A stretch of 64,000 nt of DNA, from contig OX352763.1 of NCBI GenBank assembly GCA_947095585.1, forward strand, positions 15,859,462 to 15,923,461, in the 5' to 3' direction. This document shows, piece after piece, positions 48,162 to 58,655 of the stretch. The translations under genes and the position numbers were made by a program. The DNA comes from Nephrocerus scutellatus (Eukaryota > Arthropoda > Insecta > Diptera > Pipunculidae). The notes below the pieces were generated by a model. That model was not told the origin of the DNA, did no database searches, and saw only the letters and a program-made list of their open reading frames with translations. Positions within the stretch are counted from its first letter, which is position 1. Every line of letters starts with the position of its first letter.

Positions 48162-48400
48162 TTAAACAACCCATAAAAATTAAAATTTTTCATGTAAATT
48201 CTCTAATTGATACAGAAAGTGCAAAGGGAGCCCCCTTATCCTGATCACCCCAAATTTTTTACAAAAATTGTTTCAATCGATGATTATTTCACCGCATATT
48301 CACTAAAACCGGGTACGTCAAATTCCAAATTCATTACGTGTCAATATTTAGGACAATATAGAAAATATTTGAATATAAAAAATTCTACATCGTGTAGTTA
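48162..48400 (+). repeat. Modular repeat, copy D3 (left end and decayed module)
   Basis: Begins AACAACCCATAAAAATTAAA and TAAATTCTCTA about 12 bases after D2 ends, so it is a direct tandem neighbour. The interior decays after one module and no right end is seen. Confidence 0.7.
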
Positions 48401-49400
48401 ATAATGGAATCTAAAAAGAGAAAATCAATTTTGACATTGTTGTTCTCATTAAATATTGTTTTAAAATGAAATCATCATCATGTTGGGCTCTACAAACGAG
48501 TTCAAGCCCTGCACTCCTGTTTATCATTAAATCACAAATTCAATATTTCATTTATACCGCCGTCAACTAAGTTTTCCTTGAATGGCTGCATAGGCAATAT
48601 TTCCTTCAAAATCAATACGAATCTGCTTTTTCTTTTCATAAAACCAAAATTTAAATTATCTGCAGTGCCTTAAGTTGGCAACTATGTATATAATAAAAAT
48701 GAGGAGATGTGAGGTCACAAAGTCATACATTCGCCTACCTCTCAAGTGCAGATGCCGCCGGTGGGGTTCACTGAATAGGGAAAATGTAAAATTGATATTT
48801 TGAGAGTAAAGTTGGTGCCACCTGGCTGCTGCGAAGTCATATGAATTCCTTTTTTCGTCCAACTGTGAACAGATACGAATACATCAAATGCAATGTCATA
48901 TTATTTAACCTTTGGAAATTTTGCTCATGCACTCAACAAACAGCAATCATTCGATATGTGAGCCAATACTGAAGTGGAGGGAGAGGCGGTTCTATAACAA
49001 TGTTGCTAGGAAGACTAAGTTTGTTTGCATAAAAATCGTTCGTTTTTCTTTTACTTATATTTCTTTTGCTCTTATAGCAGCCAGTGGTAAGAATATTAGG
49101 ATTTTTAAGTAAGCAAAGATATTGCTTGTGAAGTGTTTGGCGAAAACTTAAAATACATTTTGTTACTGAATAAGTTTTAGATTTACCAGAAAGTTGGTAA
49201 GTTATTGAGTACATACTTTATGTTCGTGACTGCAGCTCAAATTTCAATATTAAAATAAAAATTTTTTGTGAAAAATTGAAAAAACTTTATAAAATTTATA
49301 AAAATCGGGTGGGAATCATGCTCAAAAAAGTAAAATCTCTTCTTTGGGTCATTGATATGGTCTGGTTATGTCTGTACTTAAGGAATTAGTATGAGTACAT
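48401..49400. other. No gene recognised; possible tiny LINE tail
   Basis: CATCATCATGTTGGGCTCTA at 48475-48494 resembles the inverted 3' end of the RWKDGV LINE family, about 45 bases long. Otherwise nothing recognised. Confidence 0.4.
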
Positions 49401-49489
49401 TATATTACGTGAGGTCACATATTTTATTATGTGAGGTTGCACATTTTACTACGTGAGGTTACACATTATATTACGTGAGGTCACACAGT
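49401..49489. repeat. Four tandem units of about 23 bases
   Basis: Units built on TTACGTGAGGTCACACATTT-like text, with single-base differences between copies. The ACGTGAGGTCAC core is repeated four times. Confidence 0.85.
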
Positions 49490-49699
49490 AGAACATGGCC
49501 TAATGTTGGGTTCAACAAGTTATAACCTTTTGCGTTTTTTAAAGGGAATATGAATTGGCAGACGGGAATGCTTGAATTTTGCAAAAGTTGTTGCTAATTA
49601 AGATAATGAGGGTAGGTAAATACAGAATGAGGTTAGGTTCGCTTTGTACCTTGATATCACATGAACTCACACACACAACGGTTAAGTTTTAAATGTTTT

Positions 49700-49990
49700 C
49701 CAGACAATCCTTTTTTGCCATTCACTATTTTCAGTCATTCAAATGGGAACGAACGCAGGATGAATATATAGCCTCGACAAAGTGCGCAAACGGGGGAAGG
49801 CAATATTCCCAGTGTGTATTGTTCATCTCCAATATCATTAACCGCATTATCTAAAGTAAGCCCTTCAGACCGATGAATACTTATGGCATATGCAAGTTGT
49901 AATAGAAATTGCTTTCTGGTAAACGTATTAGACCCTTTTTGAATGATAAGAAACTGATGGTATAGGCAATATGTTGGTTTTTTCAATTAG
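49700..49990 (-). mobile_element. Pif1-like helicase C-terminal fragment (Helitron type)
   Basis: The minus strand reads FTRKQFLLQLAYAISIHRSE then GLTLDNAVNDIGDEQYTLGI. This matches the late helicase motif (...LAYA.TIHKSQGLTLD.A..DI) of Helitron-encoded and cellular Pif1 proteins. Lys-Ser-Gln has become Arg-Ser-Glu, and the following motif is frameshifted, so it is dead. A Helitron origin is inferred from the context. Confidence 0.75.
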
Positions 49991-50144
49991 TTTTGGACCT
50001 GAATACGAAGCAAATTCAACCATGACGCATATAGAGAATACATCAATGAAACGACAATCTTCGTGATGCTCATAGACAATATCACTACTGTCTATATCTT
50101 ATATTATTATTTCCTTAAGTCTAATAATATTTTGTTTGTTTTTA

Positions 50145-50345
50145 AAATCTATATATTAACTTCGCGTCGGCATAGCTCTGTCGTTAATGCTGTCATTCGT
50201 CATTCGTTCGTTCGTTCTGTGGTGGAATCTTGCGATCAATTTTCAACCCACTTCCAAAAGCTAGATTTTTTTAAAACTTTGCACACATGTATATTTCCGG
50301 TGACATCATTTTCTATTAAAATTTGGTAGTAATCGGGCTCCGATT
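50145..50345 (-). repeat. Modular repeat, copy E (inverted end)
   Basis: Starts TCTATATATTAACTTCGCGT after A, has a CATTCGTTCGTTCGTT run in place of CCAG, then GTGGAATCTTGCGATCAATT and one module. The far end is missing. Confidence 0.7.
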
Positions 50346-51479
50346 TCAAGGTCTACTCAATAAGGGCTTTCAGAAGAGGGGTGCCCGAAAGCCATAACCC
50401 CCAATACCTTATAATGCACTTTAGCCCTTCTTTTCTTTCAACCCTCTTTTTATTTGCAGTGTTCAAATGTAAATTTATTCGTTTTGTTAAGGACAGTATA
50501 ATTGTTGCCTTCCATTATGTCTTAATTTATGTTTGTTTGACGACTTTTTCGTCAAATAAAAACACGAAACGAAATAAATAAACTTCAAAGGAAAGGAAAA
50601 TATGATTATAGATAAACCTGATCAAGTGCAGTTGCATGTACAAGTAATTTGCCATCATATTGGAAAAAAGGAAATATAAATGAATCCCTGAATAATTATC
50701 GTGGGAAAATATAGGGGAATTTTCAGCCTAAAGTCATACATTACAAATTGTCATCACAAGTAGTTTTTAAATATTTTCCAATATGCCTTGAAGTATGCAG
50801 TTTGTTTTGTAGCGTGTTTACAGTTGAGTCTCGCCCAGAAAAGAAAAATTCGTATAATTCTTTTAAAAAGCGTTGGTCGATTAAAACTAAAGGACATAAA
50901 AAACGAAAAAGTCTGCAGAGTCGAACAAATCATAAAACTCGAAAAAATATTTCAAAAGAGGACATAAAATTTATGGTGTATAGGGATATAAAATTGCTTC
51001 GGCATACCCTTAAATATCAAAATCCATAATTTATTTCCCAAAGAGCACACCGAACGTATTATAAACTTTTCCCATTAACGGATGTAGAAATGAAGGACGC
51101 ACAAAATACGAGTACTCGTACATTATGACAATTACTATGCAAGTCACTTTAATTTTGTCCGCTCTCTCATTATGTAGATGCCACCACACACATCTTTTAA
51201 AAATATAAATGTAATTAAAATGTAAGTCGAAAGGAAAATAAGTTACCATCGATTTCAGCTGTTTGTTTGTTCTGATGGATGTTCCATGTTTACAAATCCA
51301 TGGCACTATGTTTATGCATTCGGTCAACAAAAGCAGGGTTAAAATTAAAAGTTTGTGAAATATATTTTAATTTTTTAAGTCTATTTGAGGCAGTACTTTG
51401 GAATCATCTGAGCCGCATGTTCAATCTTCCTTCCTATTTGTTCTACAGTTTCTATTTCTGTGGAATATACCAGCACTTT
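50346..51479. other. No gene recognised
   Basis: A Lys/Arg-rich frame (50748-51029, 93 codons) resembles no family known to me. Confidence 0.45.
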
Positions 51480-51720
51480 AATTTTTCACCATACAAAAAA
51501 ATCTAGAGGAGTTAGATCCGGCTAAAATACATAACATTACGTCTACTGTGGCAAGGAACACCATCTAGCTGAAAGAACATGTGAAGTCGAGTCAATGGGA
51601 CGTCTTCCATCAATTCTAGCAGGTGATTTGTCAAAAGTTTCAAGTACTCGTTTGAATTTAGCCGTTTATGTAGTATGTTAGGACCAATGAAATGATCCAA
51701 TGAGCCTGCAAAGAGGCTTC
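51480..51720 (-). mobile_element. Tc1/mariner-like transposase, second catalytic Asp region
   Basis: The minus strand reads YLKLLTNHLLELMEDVPL and MFFQLDGVPCHSRRNVM (the second Asp within QxDGxPxH). After a shift PDLTPLDFF follows. This is the catalytic core end of a DD34E-like transposase, from a different subfamily than 46510-46770. Confidence 0.75.
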
Positions 51721-51819
51721 TAGGAACAGGGAGTTATGCTTTCGGTTATATAAACAAAACCCCACTGTGTAAAACCGAACCAAATTTAGACGAATCAGAA
51801 ATGATTGCAATACCTACCT

Positions 51820-52410
51820 TCTTCTTTCTTTCCTTTACACCGCGGGGGAGCATAGAGCTTCTACAAACGCCCGCCAACGAAATCGATTTATCGCCTGAGG
51901 GTTCAAGAGACGCCACTCTGTCTCCTGGGATCTTGCTTCCTCTCCTATTGTTCTTTTCCATATCTTGCTAAGAGGGCCAACTCGGCGGCTTCCTTGTGGA
52001 TTCTAGTCGAGCGCTAGTTTCGTAAGATCGGCCGCTGGCTTTCACAAAGTGTGGCCAATCCAGCTCCATTTTCGTCGTCTGATGGTGATCGCGATTGCTT
52101 CCTGCTGCGTTACTCTCCACAAGGCTTGATTAGTGATAATGTCCGGCCATCTTATTCTCAGTATCTGCCTTAAGCACTTGTTGACGAAGATTTGGAGGCG
52201 CGTCGCAATTGACTCTGTGTCTTTTCATGTTTCGCAGCCATACAAGAGTACTGAGAGAACGTTAGATCTGAAGATCGTTAGCTTGAGATTGCGGGAGATT
52301 TGCGAAGAGTTCCAGATATTATTTAGCATACTATAGGAGTGTCGTACCTTGTTTACACGAGAGCACACATCCGAGTCAGAACCACCATCCAGCTGCCCAA
52401 GTAACAAAAC
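51820..52410 (-). mobile_element. LINE C-terminal domain fragment
   Basis: The minus strand reads MLNNIWNSSQISRNLKLTIF then RSNVLSVLLYGCE, followed by frame-shifted WxGxTL-like and WNP-like remains down to about 51825. Third copy of the family at 1575-2614. Confidence 0.8.
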
Positions 52411-52854
52411 TTATCGACTTCCTCTATCTGGCGTTCGTCAATCGAGAGATCACATGTTCCACTAGTTAATAGTTAAGTACAGTTTTCGAGTGACTAGCAT
52501 TAACAGATATTTTAGAGCCTGTGTATGATCCTTCCATTTTTTATTTTTTATTTTTTTAATATTTTTAGGTATTTTTAATTGTTTTACGCATTCAATTTTA
52601 AATCAGTTGCTTGAAAAGTTATTTCTGAAGGAAAATTTATTTTTGCCTCAAACGTGCAACGGCAAACAAACCTGTTCACAATTATGTGAATGATAATAAA
52701 TATTATAATCTAATATGCCAGATGTATTAAAAGACATTAGTTTAGTCTTACCAATGATCACCAAATTAGGAAACGGAAACCATTGGTTTATTATATGTAT
52801 ATCCTAATGAACTCCAGCAACGCACTCGAAAGTCGAGAAAAAATTGGTAGATAA
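52411..52854. other. No gene recognised
   Basis: AT-rich, nothing recognised. Confidence 0.5.
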
Positions 52855-53190
52855 AGACGATGTTATTAGCATATGCAGTAGTCTTACCCTTAAAATTCAC
52901 CCAGAACAGAGCCTTAAGGTACACCATTTTTTAAGCTAACTAGGCTGCTGAATTTTTCATCGATCTTAACAACCTATTTCATATCCTTTAGGTAGGTATG
53001 CAACGAATCATTAACTGTGCCCCTAAAACCTGAATTGTACAATTTTGTCAATAGCATATCGTGGTCAACCATATCAAAAGCTCTTGAAATATCAATGAAC
53101 CCATTGTTAGAACCCTCAAACAATTAGCTACATCTTCGGTTGATTTACGTGATCTAAAACCGAACTAATTGCTTGAATGGAAGTTATATT
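52855..53190 (-). mobile_element. CR1/jockey-like LINE reverse transcriptase fragment
   Basis: Minus-strand frames read NGFIDISRAFDMVDHDMLL, then TKLYNSGFRGTVNDSLHTY and SLVSLKNGVP with a stop before GSVLGE. These are RT motifs ahead of the active site. Confidence 0.85.
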
Positions 53191-54345
53191 TTCCCAGAAA
53201 ATAGTAAATAAAGACAACAAAATAATAAAATAACAAATAACGAAAGTAAACACTAAACGGATCTGCTCTGACACTCATAACACCATCATCCTCATACTCA
53301 TTGTGCAACAAATGGCTGGAGTCGATTATTTATTTTGCGGTGGAAAAATAAAGACATCCAGCTGGTGCTGCTGACGATTGTCCTTGGGGGAAATTATTGC
53401 ATTGCTCTAAATTTTTCAGTGAATTCGCCTTCGCTTTTTTGTTTATCGATCCGATCCTGGTTGGCGCGCGCGTGAATTCCAAATGAGTGTGTCAAGCGTC
53501 AACCGAAGTGCCATGTCGTGCGGAAAGTGAGACAATCGCTTTTCTTGTTCAGCCTGATGTGTTGGATCCTTGGAGCTCGATGCAGTCTACTTCTTTTGCG
53601 TGCGCTGTGGGAAATTGGTAAAAAATTGAAAAATTTCGAAACGTGACGTGATAATAAATTGCATCCATTTTAAAGTGCAATTTTGCGTTAAATATTTACA
53701 TATGATGTGCAGGGAAAATAGTGATAACTTTATTTCTTTTATAAAATTAATAATGAAATTTCTCATAGCGAAGGGATAAGGTTGTTGTTTATTTTAAAGT
53801 CACTTGTCACAGATTTCTGGATGTCAAACAATCTGTATAAGGACAGATTTTTAACGAAAAATTTACTTCGGTTTGCAGACACTCATTTACTGGTGGTAAA
53901 TTTTTGGTCGGTTTCTGCCTTTGAGTTCGCTCGACCTTTTTTTGCATTGATGCCAATGGCATATTGTCGCAAGCGCAAATAAGTTCTTTAGAACTTTTTC
54001 TTTTATATGGAATAATGGGGTAAATTTCCTTTCTGAGTTATTGTGACTTTAAAGTTGTTCAATTGGGAATTAGAACTTGAGAAACAAAAGCCGCTTCTTT
54101 TTTTTGTAAATTTAAACTTATTGCCACGGGAAAACTCCTCTCCAAAATCTATCTCTGCAAAAGTAAATCATATAAATCGTTTGTCACCATAATTCATCAT
54201 TCATCATTCAGTAGGAGAATCGATAACGGGCGTAAAAGATCTGACTGGAAAGATATTTAAGAAACTTTATTCGTTGATTTTTTATCCAAAAAGTAACTTA
54301 AAATTTGTTTAGATAAAGTAAGATGTTAGCACAATAACGTCACAA
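53191..54345. other. No gene recognised; GC-richer patch
   Basis: 53440-53600 is less AT-rich and has a GCGCGCGCG run at 53463-53471, a possible promoter or untranslated exon, but no core promoter motif set or splice pair could be fixed. Confidence 0.4.
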
Positions 54346-54600
54346 TCTATATATATAACAAGTAAATGTAAAAAAAGTTCGTTTTTCGGGTTCAAACTTT
54401 TATATATACATCGAAACACGCCACACAGTCGTTTATAATTTGGTAATAATCTATTTTGGCGATTTTCAGGTCGGGGCTATTTCAAAGAATTTTCTTTTTT
54501 CCACGCTTTACACGAGCTTCACGCGACTCGCGACACGCGTCAAAAGCGGGATTTTAAAATGGACACGCGTCATACGTGGAATATAATAAATGCTATTTTC
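54346..54600 (+). repeat. Dispersed repeat family X, second copy
   Basis: Begins TCTATATATATAACAAGTAA after A and matches 21299-21600 through CGACACGCGTCAAAAGCG. It is cut off where the mariner remnant begins. Confidence 0.65.
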
Positions 54601-54604
54601 GACC

Positions 54605-55143
54605 AAAATCTCTTACCACCGAACTATTTCTTCAGGTTTGCAAATAGATAATGGCCGGAGCGGGTCAAGTTTGGGGAATAAGGTGGATGAGAAACCAATT
54701 TGTAGCGCAATTCATGTAATTTTGCTATTGCAACTGCGGATTTGTTTGTCGGTGCATAGTCTTGGTGGAAAAGTACTTTTTTCTTTGCCAAATGCGCGCT
54801 TCGCTTTAGCTTCAAATCGGCGTCGAATCGATCCAACTATACTACCTATATTCAATTTTATTGATTTTTGTAAAAAAACAATGGTTGTTCACTTTCAATG
54901 ACTGTCGTAAAAAAAAACTAAATGACGCAGGAAAATTTGACCGAAAATATTTCAAGGATTTCCATTTGTGTCCAAAAAATTATGCACACCACAAATGGTC
55001 GCGAGTAGCTAGGCCTAGGACCGCAACGGTCTGTCGCGCCCAATATTATTATTATTATGTACGAAAGCCAACATTACTTTGGTATTTGATTTTGGTCGTG
55101 CCACCTCTTGCCTAGGCCGATTACTTTTCAGTCCGCCCTCGTA
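54605..55143 (-). mobile_element. Mariner remnant with terminal repeat and SINE insertion
   Basis: The minus strand reads DADLKLKRSAHLAKKKVLFH then QDYAPTNKSAVAIAKLHELR and YSPNLTRSGHYLFANLKK, then a stop where Trp is usual. This holds the second catalytic Asp. The outer end TACGAGGGCGGACTGAAAAG (55124-55143) matches mariner terminal repeats. The SINE fragment 54950-55060 lies between. Confidence 0.85.
54950..55060 (+). repeat. tRNA-derived SINE, 3' part
   Basis: SINE body end (CACAAATGGTCGCGAG, ACGGTCTGTCGCGCCCAA) with an (ATT)n tail at 55043-55058. The head is missing. Nested in the mariner remnant. Confidence 0.8.
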
Positions 55144-55554
55144 AGTGTAGTTAGCCTAAACCTAATTGTTTGGTGTCAAATGGCTCAACGCGGTTCTCAT
55201 CAATTTCCACTGTTGTGATTTCTCAGTGTGTTATTGGACAGGGATATCAAACTTAGACATTTTGGCATATAGATGATTCCAAATCGTCGTACATCGTTAA
55301 TCTTTTGCGGGATTTGGGGGTATTGGTAGTACAATTAACCTTAATAACGTTGAATCGGTTTAACCACGAAAGGCTTTGCTCGATTAAAAATTAATTTCAT
55401 ATGATGTTAAAAAAAACAACGAAAGTGCTGCCAAACGATGGGGAGGGAGACGGCTATCGTAGTAGGGAAGACAACACTAAAACTGCAGACTTAATCGCAG
55501 CAATCAATTAGGATTAGTTTAAGTATTTTAATTAAGTTAATTATTTTCTTTGTC
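55144..55554. other. No gene recognised
   Basis: Nothing recognised. Confidence 0.5.
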
Positions 55555-55690
55555 GTGGGATTTACGGACCAGGCTGTTGTTAGGAAGAGAAAGCTATCGA
55601 TGGAAGGATACCTATATTTGAGGATAACATGGGGTCGAAACCGAGACTTGTAGAGAACTTTTTGGCGGGTGTTCAGAACCGGACCATGGT
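55555..55690 (+). mobile_element. 3' tail fragment of the RWKDGV-type LINE
   Basis: Plus-strand text (CGATGGAAGGATACC, GGGGTCGAAACCGAGACTTG, TTTTTGGCGGGTGTTCAGAA) aligns loosely with the 16500 tail. Confidence 0.5.
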
Positions 55691-56929
55691 TTCGCGAGAG
55701 AAAGAGAAAACTAACAACATTATTCCAACAAATTAAACCAAATAAAAGAAAATCTCAACATTTTCTTCCAATAAATTAATATTTCAATTAACCGACCCTT
55801 CTTGCAAGTTATTCAACTCTATCCCAAATCAGGATTTAAATTGCAACAATTTGTCACACAATTTCCATGCGTGACGCTTCAGTCAAATTGCGTGTCAATG
55901 TGCGAAGTACGAGCAACCGATTGCACCAGTTTTGCTTTTAGAGATTGTTGTAAGGCAGAGTATCTCATTAATAACAACCCACAATATTCACACTCTGCCA
56001 AGCGGAAAGCGGTTAGTTTGACAAACGCTCAATTATTTATGACAAACCAAAACGCAAAGCACTTCTTCAAAGTAACAATGCGAAACTTCGGTTGTTCGAC
56101 GCCGCCGTATCGTATAAATTGTAATTACACCCAAGGGTTGAATAGAAGACATCAAGTGGGTAATAATTATAGCCATAGTGAGACTGTCATTCAGTAAATG
56201 GAGTAATAAAAATAAAAAGAATGGCAACATAAAAAAAAAACTGTCGGCACACTCTACTGTTGTCTTGACGTGTTTCATGAGCACTTGAAATAAAAATTTA
56301 ACAAAGACTATAAATGTATAGAAGACTCAGTTTAGTGACCAACAAGCGAGTAAGTTTATAAGCAAATTACACTTACATAATGTGTTGTTATAAACATTCC
56401 TTAAAGGCTTAACTTGTGGTTCTTAATATGCAAAAACGCAAGCAAATAATAATCATTCGATAAAACCAGCGTGTGGTGGTGCTGGGGCGTTGGAAGAACT
56501 CCAAGAGCTCTAAAAGACTCTTTACTACAGATCAAGCAGGGGGGAGCGATACAAAGTCTGGAGCTGCATATTAATAGAACAAAATTGAAGTACATAGTGG
56601 CTGTATCTGCTAATAGAAAAACGAAATTGGGTCCATCGAATTAGAAGTTTTACAATCCTTTAACTGTTTAAGGTAGTTTCGTTAACAACATGAAATCACA
56701 AAAATGCGCCGGGCTGCTTAAAACCTACGAAGACTACTATTATAGTCTATCAGGACTTAAGATTGCAGACCAAATCTATGCACTCGTATGCATTTAAAAA
56801 ACAAAATCTGCTTTACGCTGGCTGCTAAAGAATGAACCAGCGAATCTTACTACACCATACCCGTTTCATGCTTCGTCGGACTTCATGCCCCGTTAGAGAA
56901 TTCTCGAGAAGTGGTTCGATACCGAAAAG
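55691..56929. other. No gene recognised; one odd open frame
   Basis: The 131-codon frame at 55802-56197 begins with TTG. It is Cys-containing and unusually long for this AT-rich DNA, but no family or splice context was recognised. Confidence 0.4.
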
Positions 56930-57130
56930 CAAAGCTGTGCAATTCACTGATGGCTCCAAGCTGGATGGTAAAGTACGGGGTTTGGAGTGTTATGTGATGG
57001 ACTGATTGTAAAAACTTATGCTCGTCTTTCAGACTACCAAGCTGAAGTGATAGCGATTGAAGAGGTACTGAGTTGGTCGAAGCATAATGCAATATCTACA
57101 AGTTATTTGATAGCTGACAGCTTTTCACTA
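56930..57130 (+). mobile_element. LINE RNase H domain fragment
   Basis: Frames read QFTDGSKLDGKV, then FGVLCDGLIVKTYARLSDYQ and AEVIAIEEVLSWSKHN, then IADSFS. The TDGS, AE and AD segments carry the Asp, Glu and Asp of an RNase H active site. One frameshift near 56975. Confidence 0.85.
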
Positions 57131-57169
57131 TGGTATTTGCTTTTTTTAGTTTTGAATAAAGTCTTTTAT

Positions 57170-57400
57170 TCCTTCCCAAAACGTTCATCCTTAGCTGAGA
57201 AAAAGCAGACAAGCTACAAAGGAAATGTAAAGTTGTTTCCTCTGCCTCCAGGCAGGACTAAAATAATGAATCCAATATAAGTCTAAACTTCCAGTCGGGT
57301 TATGTCCTGTAATTAAACCGACGATGCTCCGAAACCTTCTAGATATTCTTAAATGGAACTTGGCGGTGTTTTTGTTCAGCCTGTTCACAAAATGATTGGT
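57170..57400 (-). mobile_element. LINE C-terminal fragment, inverted to the RNase H piece
   Basis: The minus strand reads RFRSIVGLITGHNPTGSL, then further remains matching the reverse of 12660-12790. GLxTGHxPxG is the usual start of the terminal zinc knuckle in R1-like LINEs. It faces the RNase H piece at 56930, so the order is rearranged. Confidence 0.65.
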
Positions 57401-57884
57401 AGTTCTATATGTATTTATGAAGTTCCAACAGTGCTCCTGTTCGGCTCCTGTTCATAAATCGTTGAATACCAAAAGTTAAGCTTTCTGGACTGAGCTTAAC
57501 ATTGGTTCCATCCCATTAGGAACAATGGTAGAACCACTTCTTGAGAGTGCATCATCAGATTCACTTCTTTTATTCTTGTATGACCCGGTAGTGATAAGTG
57601 TGATGGAAATAGAGTTTAGTCTTCTCTTACATTCCAGAACAATCTTCGAGTGGCACAAGGTGATTTCAATGCCCAATGTCCTCATAGTCATTTTCAGCCA
57701 AGCTCTTGGCCACCAAACAACTTCCGCATAGGTGAGAATGGATCTGATTATCGTACAACCAGTATACCATTTTCGGACTCAGCCTTCATGATTTACCAAA
57801 TGCTCTTTTACATTGAACAAAGGTAAACTGGGGCCTTATCATGATTTCCGCCGTAAGACAATTTTTACATGATATAGTGAATTC
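57401..57884. other. No gene recognised
   Basis: Overlapping frames of about 70 codons, no signature. Confidence 0.5.
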
Positions 57885-58129
57885 GGGTGGTCAAATCAGT
57901 GGAAAAGCGCATGGATACTGTGCAGGGGATCTTGGTTCGAAACCCAGTAACACCAAAATTATTTTTCATGGTGTCCCACCTCTCGCGAATGGGTGACAAA
58001 CGTTCAGAGAGTAAAAACTTGTCACGGAAAGCTTCTCAATCCATTTGGGTCCAAAAATATTCATGCACAACACAAATGGTCGCGAGCTTTTGACCGAAAT
58101 GGTCTGTCGCGCCGAATATTATTATTATA
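57885..58129 (+). repeat. tRNA-derived SINE, near full length
   Basis: Head with box A-like TGGTCAAATCAGTGG and box B GGTTCGAAACCCAG (57934 on), the full body (GTGTCCCACCTCTCGCGAAT) and an ATTATTATTATA tail at 58117-58129. Confidence 0.85.
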
Positions 58130-58439
58130 GTGAATTTGGAAAGCAAATTTACAAAGCATGCAATAAAGCAGCACAGAAGCGGCGAAAGGACCCCACTTTG
58201 TGGGCATCCTGAAGCCACTTCGACTGTAAGTTTATCGTCCATATTCTCCCATGAAGAAGTCGGCGGGAAAGCATATAGTGAATGCATCTAGTTAAGGTTG
58301 GTTCCACGCTATACCTTTCAGCAGAGTTGCACATCGAATCAAAGGCAGCGTTGTCAAAAGCCTATGTCCTATGGTGAAGACTCCTTAATCTTATTTCTTC
58401 CCAAACTTCCGTAAAGTATATGTTAGGACTTTTTACCTG
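58130..58439. other. No gene recognised
   Basis: Nothing recognised. Confidence 0.5.
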
Positions 58440-58655
58440 ATATCATATTTGGCTCTAAAATCGATCCTGGCCTGCCGCAAAAAATCTCTCCATCAGCCCC
58501 GATTTCGAGCCATTGGCAGATTGGCATCACTAAACTCTGGATGTCCTGGTGTAAGTCATCCTTCCAGCGTATGCTTGGCCATCCTCGCCAAGTCCGTATA
58601 TCCTACCGCAAAGAACTTTCAAAGGTACCTAGCAAGGTGTCCTTTCCAACGGAGC
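58440..58655 (-). mobile_element. 3' end of RTE-like LINE
   Basis: The minus strand aligns with the 16500 and 43600 tails over about 200 bases (ATATTTGGCTCTAAAATCGA, ATCCTTCCAGCGTATG on the plus strand). Confidence 0.75.

Noticed and set aside
55802..56197. 131-codon frame as a gene
   Set aside because: It starts at TTG, shows no splice context or family signature, and the basic Asn/Thr-rich composition fits chance in AT-rich DNA.
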